Position numbers and translations under genes: made by a program. From Caballeronia turbans (GTDB taxonomy: Bacteria; Pseudomonadota; Gammaproteobacteria; Burkholderiales; Burkholderiaceae), in NCBI GenBank assembly GCA_001544655.2, contig FCOD02000004.1, forward strand, positions 328,796 to 392,795: DNA of 64,000 nucleotides. The letters run 5' to 3'. Positions 57,069-64,000 of the stretch are shown here, piece by piece; within the stretch, counting starts at the first letter, position 1, and each line of letters begins with the position of its first letter. The notes under the pieces were generated by a model that was given only the letters and a program-made list of their open reading frames with translations, was not told where the DNA came from and ran no database searches.

Positions 57069-58937
57069 TCACTTCGCTTCGGTTACCGCAACGCGTGCCT
57101 GGGCACCATGCAGATTTTTCAACAGCGCCTGAATGCGCTCGCCGAGAATCTCGGGACGTCCCTTGAAAATCAGCTTCTCGATGGCTTTTTTGCCTGCGAG
57201 CGTCCGCGCGAGATCGCGCCGCTCGCTTTCGTTTTCGATGAGGCGCAGCGCCGCCGCCTTGTAGTCTTGCGTCGTGCCGGCGATGGTCCATTCCGGAAAG
57301 CCGAGACGGCGGAACATGCCTTCGTCGATGTGCTCGTGCACTTCGCGCCCCGTCTTGCATACGCCGACGAGCCCCGCCCACACCGTGTCCACGATGCCGT
57401 TCGTGTTGCCGAACGGGAACGGGTTCAGGAACATGTCGCAACCCGCGATCACCTTCATGTAGCTCGCGTAGTCCTGATGCTTGTGCACCACGGCCTTGTC
57501 GCCCATCAGGCGGTGCACGAGGTTGCGCACCTGCGGGAACGTGAGGCCCGTCGCCTGACCGACGAGAAAGTGAAACTCGACAGGCACCGGCGCTTCATTG
57601 GCGATCTCCGCGCACGTTTGCAGGAAGCCGGGATTGAGCTTGATGGTCGTGCCCGCGACAGCGATCTTCACGGGGTCGGCCTTGAGGCGCTTGCGCTTGG
57701 GCAGATCGAGTTCGAGCATCGCCGCAGGCGGACGATACGGCATGCCGTCCGAAGGCAGCTTGAGCAGCTTCTCGCTGAAGCACGCTTCGTCGCCTACGTA
57801 GTCTTCTTCGACGACCACGTAGTCCATCGCATGACCGTGCGTCGTCGCGGGATGACCGAGCGCCATCATCTGCAGGGGCGCGACGCGCAGGCACGCCAGC
57901 GCCATCGTGGTCGGGAACATGCCGACGCTCGGCATGTACATCGCCTGAGCCTGACGCGCTTCGCTCACTTCGCGCACCTGGCGCACGTGCTCCCACAGAT
58001 TGGCGCCCGCGAGCGGAATGAATTCGTCGAATACTTCGCGGCCTGTTTCGTCGACGCGGCCTTCATAGCCCATGCCGACGAGATGAAACTTGTCGCGCAT
58101 CGCCACCATCGTCTGCGAGTGCGTGCGATAGATCGAATGATTCTTCGAGAACCATTCGAGCACGACGAGCAGCACGGGCTTGTCGTCCCTGGCGGCCGGT
58201 TGCGCAGCGCGTTCGACATCGTGAATGCCGAGGTTCGCGAGCTTGCTGCGAATCAGCGTATTGATGGGCTTCTTGATGTCGTGCTTGCCCGGCAGGTCCG
58301 CATAGCTGCAATGCATGTACATGTCGTGCAGCACGCCGAACGGGAGCATGTCGATGCTCTCGATCTGGTCGAGCTTGCCGGGCAGCCAGCGCAGCAGCAT
58401 TTCGCGCTTCTGATGCGCGGCGGGCGTGCCGAGAAAGCGCGAGGACATGATGGTCGTCGCGAGACTCGCCGTGGCGATCTTGTCGTGATTCCAGAGAACG
58501 TCCCAGTCGAGCCGCACTTCGGACTCGGGCGTGTAGAACAACTGGAACTTGCGCATGTCGCCGGCGCGCAGTTGCACGGAGTGCCGCGCTTCTTCGTCGA
58601 GACCGAGCGTGCGGAGAATGTGATCGGCGTTGCGGAACGGACTCGCCGCGAAGAGGCCCGCGAGCCAGCGCTGAAACACCTGCGCCTGACGGATGCCGAC
58701 GTCGGACAGCTGAAAGTCCGGATCGCTCATCAGCGCCGTGATGGCCGACGTGATCCGCGTGAGCAGGTGGTCATCCATGATGTTCGCCGCTTCCGAGGAC
58801 TGCGCCCAGCTATCTACGTTCATGAGAAGGCCGTAGTTCTCGTCGATTCTCGCGAGCAACTTCAACAGCTCACGGCCAGCGGCTTCCTTTTCGCGGCGAT
58901 AGCAGAGGTACTCGAACTTGTTGATGCTGAATTGCAT
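57069..58937 (-). CDS. HMW1C-like cytoplasmic N-glycosyltransferase (copy 1)
   Basis: A 622-residue GT41-family enzyme, the usual length for HMW1C/ApNGT. An all-helical N-terminal domain precedes a GT-B fold. Residues equivalent to the UDP-hexose site of the Actinobacillus enzyme (recalled as Thr438, Lys441, His495, Asn521, Asp525) are seen in GTTIKLNPGF (near 428), KHQDYASYM (near 487) and FPFGNTNGIVD (near 510); CKTGREVHEHIDEG follows. Such enzymes attach hexoses to Asn in N-X-S/T sequons of adhesins in the cytoplasm before export. It follows the TpsB gene by 68 bases. The start is ATG 58937 (MQFSINKFEYLCYR); upstream frame is open but dissimilar. Confidence 0.92.
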   Translation of the reverse strand: MQFSINKFEYLCYRREKEAAGRELLKLLARIDENYGLLMNVDSWAQSSEAANIMDDHLLTRITSAITALMSDPDFQLSDVGIRQAQVFQRWLAGLFAASPFRNADHILRTLGLDEEARHSVQLRAGDMRKFQLFYTPESEVRLDWDVLWNHDKIATASLATTIMSSRFLGTPAAHQKREMLLRWLPGKLDQIESIDMLPFGVLHDMYMHCSYADLPGKHDIKKPINTLIRSKLANLGIHDVERAAQPAARDDKPVLLVVLEWFSKNHSIYRTHSQTMVAMRDKFHLVGMGYEGRVDETGREVFDEFIPLAGANLWEHVRQVREVSEARQAQAMYMPSVGMFPTTMALACLRVAPLQMMALGHPATTHGHAMDYVVVEEDYVGDEACFSEKLLKLPSDGMPYRPPAAMLELDLPKRKRLKADPVKIAVAGTTIKLNPGFLQTCAEIANEAPVPVEFHFLVGQATGLTFPQVRNLVHRLMGDKAVVHKHQDYASYMKVIAGCDMFLNPFPFGNTNGIVDTVWAGLVGVCKTGREVHEHIDEGMFRRLGFPEWTIAGTTQDYKAAALRLIENESERRDLARTLAGKKAIEKLIFKGRPEILGERIQALLKNLHGAQARVAVTEAK

Positions 58938-59005
58938 GATTCCGTTCCGGTTGTTACTGCACATGAGGTTCGCCCGCTGGCCTCGCGCCAGAGCGGACCG
59001 CGCGA

Positions 59006-60727
59006 TCAGTGGTTCCAGGTGACCGAGAGCCAGTACTGCGTCGGCTTCTTGCCGGGCTCCACCCATGAGGTCTCGGAGAAGCGATACGGTCGCGATACGG
59101 ACGCGGACACCGTCGCGCCGAAGGGCGTCAGCCAGTCGACGCTCACGCCGTAGCCGGCGAGCACGCGGTTGTTGGTCACGCCGTCCACGCCGGGATACGT
59201 GGTCTCCCATCCATCCCACGGCGAGTGATTCACGCGCCCATACGCGAAGTCGCTGAAGACGCCCAGCTGAATCTGATGGCCGGTTGCAACGGGGATGCGT
59301 TGATAGAGGCCGACGCTCGCGACGACACCTTCATCGGCGGAACCTTCGTCGGCGCGGTAGGCGCGTACGGCGTCGGGACCGGCAAGGCCGAGTTTCTCGC
59401 TCGCGTCCAGATTGCGGCTCGCGAGCTGACCGGTGACGCGGCCCGAAACAAAGGTGTTGCCGCTCTTCGAAAGCGCGAAGGTGCCGAAGTCCGTGGTGGT
59501 CAGTTTTGCGTAGTTGCCCGCGCGCTGCGTGATCGGGTCCGAGGGATCGTCGTTGCGTTGATGCCCGAACGTCAGCGCGATCTGCCCCGCCGCGAGATTG
59601 GTGCGCAGGGCGCGGGCGCGTTCGCCGTTATCCGCGGTCAGCGAGAGCTGCACCGAATCGAGCTTGCTGTGTGACGTTGCGCCGAAATCCTTGAAGTCCG
59701 TCGAGGTCTGACTGTGCAGCAGCGATGCGCCGCCCCACACGTTGGCGTCGAGGCCGCGCGCGAACGGATACTGCACGCCGGCCTGCCCCGTCGTCGCCAC
59801 GCCCTTGACCGGCGTTCCCGCGTTGATGAAATATTGCTGACGCGTGACGCCGCCGGTCATGCGCAGGCCGTCATCGAAGATCGGCGCGCTACCCGTCAGG
59901 GCGCCCGTCCACATTTTCTTGTCCGTGCTGGTGATCGTGAACGCATAGGCGTCGCCGGCGCCGAACAGATTGTTCGCCGATGCCGTCACGCCCATCCGGT
60001 ACGTCCCCGTCGATTCGACACCCTTGTTGTCGAGGATCAGATCGACCTGGGCGGGCTTGCCGTTCTGCGCGATGTTGAACACGACATCGACTTCGCCGGT
60101 GCTCGCGCCCCGCGAGAAACGCGGCGCGCCGTCGATCGCGACGCCGGGAACGTCCTGCAGCAGTTGCGTCGCACGCTCGAGCCGCGATGTGCGCAACAGG
60201 CACGCGCCCTCCACGCCGTCACTGCCGCATAGCGCATGCGTGATGAGCCGTTGCAGCCGCGCATCCGCGACGCGCGATTTGTTGTTGACGACGATGTGGC
60301 GGATACGCCCCGGAAACACCGTGAATTGCGCCTGGGCGCCCTTCTGTGCTGCGCGCCAGTCGGCATCCGTCATCAGCACCAGAGCGAGCGGAAAGCCGCT
60401 CTGACGCAATGACGCGGTGAGCACGTCCGACCAGCGATCGACTTCCTTCAACGTGCCCGGCGCATCGCCGAGCTTCCTGATATCCGCGGCGACCAGTTGC
60501 TTCACCAGCAGCGCATCGGCACCTTGCGCCGGCACCACCTTCACGCTCACGCCGCTTTCGCTCGCCGCCGTGTCTGCCTTGACGGGCATCGCCTTCTGAA
60601 CCACCGCTTCTGCATCGGTGACTTCCGATGCCATCACGCGCTCCGCACCCGCCATGCCAGCCAGCACCACCGATCCGACACACACCAGGCGGCGGGCCGC
60701 TTCCGCAATCTCGTTCATCTTCAACAT
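59006..60727 (-). CDS. TpsB/HMW1B-like two-partner secretion transporter
   Basis: A 573-residue outer-membrane transporter of the ShlB/FhaC/HecB family. A signal peptide (VCVGSVVLAGMAGAERVMA) leads to a short linker, POTRA-like domains (about 75-220) and a 16-stranded barrel. The conserved substrate-loop motif is present as GPDAVRAYRADEG near 455, and the protein ends WLSVTWNH. It exports a TpsA exoprotein through the outer membrane. ATG 60727 has AAGGA 8 bases upstream; GTG 60730 and ATG 60718 are alternatives. It lies between two HMW1C-like genes, unlike the hmwA-hmwB-hmwC order. Confidence 0.92.
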   Translation of the reverse strand: MLKMNEIAEAARRLVCVGSVVLAGMAGAERVMASEVTDAEAVVQKAMPVKADTAASESGVSVKVVPAQGADALLVKQLVAADIRKLGDAPGTLKEVDRWSDVLTASLRQSGFPLALVLMTDADWRAAQKGAQAQFTVFPGRIRHIVVNNKSRVADARLQRLITHALCGSDGVEGACLLRTSRLERATQLLQDVPGVAIDGAPRFSRGASTGEVDVVFNIAQNGKPAQVDLILDNKGVESTGTYRMGVTASANNLFGAGDAYAFTITSTDKKMWTGALTGSAPIFDDGLRMTGGVTRQQYFINAGTPVKGVATTGQAGVQYPFARGLDANVWGGASLLHSQTSTDFKDFGATSHSKLDSVQLSLTADNGERARALRTNLAAGQIALTFGHQRNDDPSDPITQRAGNYAKLTTTDFGTFALSKSGNTFVSGRVTGQLASRNLDASEKLGLAGPDAVRAYRADEGSADEGVVASVGLYQRIPVATGHQIQLGVFSDFAYGRVNHSPWDGWETTYPGVDGVTNNRVLAGYGVSVDWLTPFGATVSASVSRPYRFSETSWVEPGKKPTQYWLSVTWNH

Positions 60728-60927
60728 CACACGTATCCTTGCATTGAACCAAAACGCCTGAACGTCGCGTCTGGTTCATCAACCTTTGTCCGCGTATCGT
60801 TCTCAGAACAAAGGTTAAGGATTGAGGTGCTTTGATCGAATAGAACAAGTTCTAAAGTACCGTCCAGCAGGGCTGAAACGCTGCATTTCGATGCTGCTTT
60901 CACCCGCAGGCACGCTTCGAATGCAAA

Positions 60928-60951
60928 GAACCCGGCGCGATGGCCGGGTTC
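60928..60951 (-). terminator. Terminator after NGT copy 2
   Basis: A 9-bp perfect stem, GAACCCGGC / GCCGGGTTC, with a 6-base loop lies 31 bases after the glycosyltransferase stop. On the minus strand a short U-rich run (TTCTTTG) follows. It separates this gene from the TpsB operon. Confidence 0.7.
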
Positions 60952-60981
60952 CTGATTCCTCGATGCGACTGACGCGTTCGT

Positions 60982-62856
60982 TTATGCGAGCGCTTCGGCA
61001 CGCTCGGCTTGTTTGACGTTGCCGCTTCGCAGTTGCGCTTGCCAGAGCGCCTGCATGCGCTCGCCGAGAATCTCCGGCCGGCCCTTGAAAATGAGCTTTT
61101 CGATAGCCTGCGGTCCCGCGAGCTTCGCGGCCAGTTCATTGCGCTCGTCGGCGTTCCCGATCAGGCGCAACGCCGCAGCCTTGTACTCTTCGGTGGTCCT
61201 GGCGACCATCCATTCGGGAAAGCCCAGGCGGCGGAACATGCCTTCGTCGATGTGTTCGTGCACTTCGCGCCCCGTCTTGCACACACCGACGAGCCCCGCC
61301 CACACCGTGTCCACGATGCCGTTCGTGTTACCGAACGGGAACGGATTGAGGAACATGTCGCAGCCGGAGATCACCTTCATGTAGCTGCCGTAGTTCTGGT
61401 GCTTGTGAACCGTCGCCTTGTCGCCCATCAGGCGGCGCACGAGATTGCGCACCTGCGGATAAATGAGGCCGTTGGCCTGCCCCATGAGAAAGTGGAAATG
61501 CACCGGCACTTTCGACTCCCGCGCGATCTCCGCGCACGTGTTCAGGAAGCCGGGGTTCTGCTTGATGGTCGTGCCGGCCACGGCGATCTTCACGACGCCG
61601 TCCGGAGCCTGCTTCGGCGGCAATTCGAGTTTGAGCAGCGCCGCAGGCGCACGATACGGCATGCCGTCCGAGGGCAGCTTCAGCAGTTTTTCGCTGAAGC
61701 ACGCTTCGTCACCGACGTAATCTTCCTCGACGACGACATAGTCCATTGCATGACCGTGCGTCGTGGCCGGATGACCGAGGGCCATCATCTGCAGCGGTGC
61801 GACGCGCAAACATGCCAGCACCATCGTGATCGGGAACATGCCGACGCTCGGCATGTACATCATCTGGGCATTGCGCTCTTCGCTCGACTGGCGAACATGC
61901 TTGGCGACCTCCCAGAGGTTTGCGCCTTGCAGCGGGATGAACTCGTGGAACACTTCCTTGCCCGCATCATCGACACGGCCTTCATAGCCCATGCCGACGA
62001 GATGGAACTTGTCGCGCATCGCCACCATCGTCTGCGAATGCGTGCGATAGATCGAGTGATTCTTCGAGAACCATTCGAGCACGACGAGCAGCACGGGTTT
62101 TTCGCCCTGTTCGACCGCTTGCGCACGGCGTTCGACATCGTGGATGCCGAGGCTCGCGAGCTTGCGGCGAACCAGCGTATTGATGGGCTTCTTGATGTCG
62201 TGCTTGCCCGGCAGGTCGGCATAGCTGCAGTGCATGTACATGTCGTGGAAAACGCCCATCGGCAGCACGTCGACGCTTTCGACTTCGGCAAGACGCTCGG
62301 GCAGCCAGCTCAGCAGCATCTCACGCTTGGCGTGTGCGGAAGGCGTCGCGAGAAAGCGCGAGGACATGATCGTCGTGGCCATGCTGGCCGTCATCACCTT
62401 GTCGTGCTTCCAGAGCAGGTCCCAGTCGAGGCGAACTTCCGACTCCGGCAGATAAAAAAGCTGGAACTTGCGAAACTCATTGTTGCGCAGTTCGAGGGAA
62501 TTGCGCGATTCCTCGTTCGCGCTGAGCGAACGGAGGATGTGGTCCGCGTTGCGGAACGAGCTGGCGGCGAACAGCGCGGCGAGCCATCGCTGAAACAGCA
62601 TCAGTTTGCCGATGCCGTGGTCTGAAATAGTGAATTTCGGATCGGACGCCAGTGCCGTGATCGCGGAAGTGAGGCGCGTGAGCAGGTGGTCGTCCATGAT
62701 GTCGCGCGCTTCGGCGGATTGCGCCCACGTGTCGACGTCCATGAGAACACCGTAATTCTGGTCGATCTTGTTGAGCAGTTCGAGAAGCATGCGACTCGCC
62801 TTCTCGTATTCGCGGCGATAACAGAGGTGTTCAAACTTTGCGATGCTGAATTTCAT
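60982..62856 (-). CDS. HMW1C-like cytoplasmic N-glycosyltransferase (copy 2)
   Basis: A 624-residue paralogue of the gene at 57069-58937, collinear over its whole length. The sugar-nucleotide site motifs are intact (GTTIKQNPGF near 428; KHQNYGSYM; FPFGNTNGIVD near 510), so both copies look active. Differences are concentrated in the helical N-terminal domain and the last 20 residues. AGGAA lies 7 bases before ATG 62856. It sits between the exoprotein and TpsB genes with terminators on both sides, so it is probably its own transcription unit. Whether the two copies differ in sugar or acceptor choice is unknown. Confidence 0.92.
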   Translation of the reverse strand: MKFSIAKFEHLCYRREYEKASRMLLELLNKIDQNYGVLMDVDTWAQSAEARDIMDDHLLTRLTSAITALASDPKFTISDHGIGKLMLFQRWLAALFAASSFRNADHILRSLSANEESRNSLELRNNEFRKFQLFYLPESEVRLDWDLLWKHDKVMTASMATTIMSSRFLATPSAHAKREMLLSWLPERLAEVESVDVLPMGVFHDMYMHCSYADLPGKHDIKKPINTLVRRKLASLGIHDVERRAQAVEQGEKPVLLVVLEWFSKNHSIYRTHSQTMVAMRDKFHLVGMGYEGRVDDAGKEVFHEFIPLQGANLWEVAKHVRQSSEERNAQMMYMPSVGMFPITMVLACLRVAPLQMMALGHPATTHGHAMDYVVVEEDYVGDEACFSEKLLKLPSDGMPYRAPAALLKLELPPKQAPDGVVKIAVAGTTIKQNPGFLNTCAEIARESKVPVHFHFLMGQANGLIYPQVRNLVRRLMGDKATVHKHQNYGSYMKVISGCDMFLNPFPFGNTNGIVDTVWAGLVGVCKTGREVHEHIDEGMFRRLGFPEWMVARTTEEYKAAALRLIGNADERNELAAKLAGPQAIEKLIFKGRPEILGERMQALWQAQLRSGNVKQAERAEALA

Positions 62857-63015
62857 CTTTCGGTTCCTGGTCGTTTGTTCCGATGCGCCTCTGGCCGCTG
62901 TTTCGCTCGTGCCTCGCGACTGCCTGGCGCTGACAAGGAGAAGATTAAGGTTTCGACCGGACCTCACGAATAGAAGAAGTTCTAATTTCGCGGCGCGAAT
63001 GTCGCGAGCGGGCAC

Positions 63016-63042
63016 AAAAAAGCCCGGCGCAAAGGCCGGGCT
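63016..63042 (-). terminator. Terminator of the exoprotein gene
   Basis: On the minus strand AGCCCGGC / GCCGGGCT (8 bp, 6-base loop) is followed by TTTTTT. It lies about 100 bases after the exoprotein stop at 63144. Confidence 0.9.
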
Positions 63043-63143
63043 CGATACTGCGTAAAACGGGCGATGCATCGTTTCTCATGCAAGGAAACGCTGCCCCGCC
63101 CCGATTCACACGACGAGCGTGCTACTGCTCGTCGTGCGCATCA

Positions 63144-64000
63144 TCAGGCGCGTCCGCCCGCTTCGGCCACGGTGGAATGACCATGAACCGCCATGCCCGG
63201 CTTGAGCCAGCCATGCGACTTGACGACATACGGCTTGCCGTCCTTCACGCCGCTCTCCGTGTAGAAGTATTCGCGCGTGTTCATGTTCACCGACAGGTCC
63301 GCCTTGGTCTGCTTCTTGTCGTCTTCGAACGCGTAGTGCTTCACGCCGTCCGCGCCGTCACGATATTGCATGTGACGCGACAGTAGGCCCGCGCGGGTCA
63401 GCAGATCGACATCCGCCGTCTCGGTGGTCAGGTCGATCGAGACTTGCTCGACGGTTGCATCCGTCCAGAAAGCCGCGTCGCCCAGTTCCATCGTCAGCGG
63501 TTGCGCTTCGTCCAGATACATGTGCATCGCGCTTTCGTAGATCAGGTACGACAGACCCCCTGCCAGACCGACACCGCCGACAATGGCCGCCGCCGTGCCG
63601 CCCGCCGAACTGCCCGAGCCGCCGTGAGCATCGGTGTTGCCACCGTTGTCCGTGCCACCGCCGTTAGCGCCGCCGTTATCCCCACCATTCGTGCCGCCGT
63701 TGTTGCCACCGTTCGCGCCACCGTTGGTGCCACTGTCGGTGCCGCCGTTTTGGTTCTGGCCGCCGCTACCCGTATGCCTGATATCGCCGTTGTCGATCAC
63801 GTTCACCGTACCGTTGCCGTCGGTGTTGTACGTGCCGTTGTCGTCGATCACGCCCTGGCCGTTGGTCGAATTGCCCGAGATGTTCGTCGTGCCGTTGTCC
63901 GAGGTGTTGATCGTGCCATCGTTGATCACGCCCGTGCCGTTGGTCGAGTTACCCGAGATATTCGTCGTGCCGTTGTCGGTCGTGTTGATCGTCGCGTTCG
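63144..64000 (-). CDS. Large repetitive exoprotein (TpsA-like adhesin), C-terminal part
   Basis: The gene runs off the right edge; 285 codons are visible. The order is: Asn/Thr/Gly-rich repeats (NGTTNISGNSTNG units, period 26 residues), a Gly/Asn/Thr/Asp linker (GGTNGGDNGG-type, about 63600-63780), a hydrophobic Gly/Ala-rich segment (AAAIVGGVGLAGGLSYLIY) and a soluble C-terminal domain of about 130 residues ending AEAGGRA. Twelve N-X-S/T sequons lie in the first about 62 visible residues, none in the C-terminal domain. Location upstream of HMW1C- and HMW1B-like genes suggests a glycosylated TPS exoprotein. The N-terminal TPS domain, which would prove it, is outside. Confidence 0.8.
   Translation of the reverse strand, partial: NATINTTDNGTTNISGNSTNGTGVINDGTINTSDNGTTNISGNSTNGQGVIDDNGTYNTDGNGTVNVIDNGDIRHTGSGGQNQNGGTDSGTNGGANGGNNGGTNGGDNGGANGGGTDNGGNTDAHGGSGSSAGGTAAAIVGGVGLAGGLSYLIYESAMHMYLDEAQPLTMELGDAAFWTDATVEQVSIDLTTETADVDLLTRAGLLSRHMQYRDGADGVKHYAFEDDKKQTKADLSVNMNTREYFYTESGVKDGKPYVVKSHGWLKPGMAVHGHSTVAEAGGRA
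63858..64000. repeat. 78-bp coding tandem repeats in the exoprotein gene
   Basis: A 78-base unit starts at 63858 and again at 63936 (GCCGTTGGTCGA), nearly identical; the second copy is cut by the window edge. Each encodes 26 residues of the form TINTSDNGTTNISGNSTNG plus seven more. More copies probably lie to the right. Confidence 0.85.

Noticed and set aside
63600-64000. Short regular repeats that could suggest a CRISPR array
   Set aside because: The repeats are in frame, translate to Gly/Asn/Thr-rich units of 26 residues and have no unique spacers, so they are protein-coding.

Overview
The window is GC-rich, densely coded beta-proteobacterial DNA. Gene content points to Burkholderia sensu lato (Paraburkholderia/Caballeronia-like): a DUF3141-pta-ackA-fabI cluster, actP/DUF485, an RND-NodT-pqiABC run, glgX/glgP, PPK2, and an RcsB-like regulator with a BvgS-like hybrid kinase. 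This placement is inferred from protein families; no rRNA or other marker gene is present. I saw no tRNA, rRNA, insertion sequence, prophage or CRISPR array.

Layout. 1-5.6 kb: end of a PcaB/fumarase-superfamily lyase, a DctA-type carrier with a clear terminator, a large MGH1/GH63-like glucosidase and a universal stress protein. 5.7-9.2 kb (minus): an SSADH-like aldehyde dehydrogenase that has lost its catalytic Cys, Asn and cofactor Lys, then acetate permease actP with its DUF485 partner. 9.97-19.5 kb (plus): an RND efflux operon (adaptor, pump, outer-membrane factor) running by 4-bp overlaps into pqiABC. 19.5-44.5 kb, mostly minus: a central-metabolism and stress block (DUF3141, pta, ackA, fabI, SulP, PPK2, RRM protein, D-lactate dehydrogenase, AspT-like exchanger, VIT1/CCC1-like protein, glgX, glgP, MalT-like regulator, USP fusion) that recalls the low-oxygen-activated (lxa) locus described in Burkholderia cenocepacia. 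Embedded are small envelope proteins and a decayed DUF2950 gene.

44.5-54.5 kb: a quinone oxidoreductase pseudogene with two internal deletions, a TauD/TfdA dioxygenase, an RBBP9-type hydrolase, an M20 amidohydrolase, a GlxA-type regulator, an SDR, and a hybrid histidine kinase coupled to an RcsB-like response regulator.

54.8-64 kb (minus) is the most interesting part. It looks like a two-partner secretion plus cytoplasmic N-glycosylation island: the C-terminal end of a large repetitive exoprotein (gene runs off the right edge), a HMW1C-like N-glycosyltransferase, a TpsB/HMW1B-like transporter, a second HMW1C-like enzyme, a methyltransferase-TPR-glycosyltransferase fusion and a small membrane protein. 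The visible exoprotein repeats have a 78-bp (26-residue) period and are packed with N-X-S/T sequons, the acceptor motif of HMW1C enzymes. So the likely substrate, exporter and glycosylation enzymes are encoded side by side. Three hairpin terminators split the island into units: exoprotein; second glycosyltransferase; and a transporter-glycosyltransferase-fusion-membrane protein operon.
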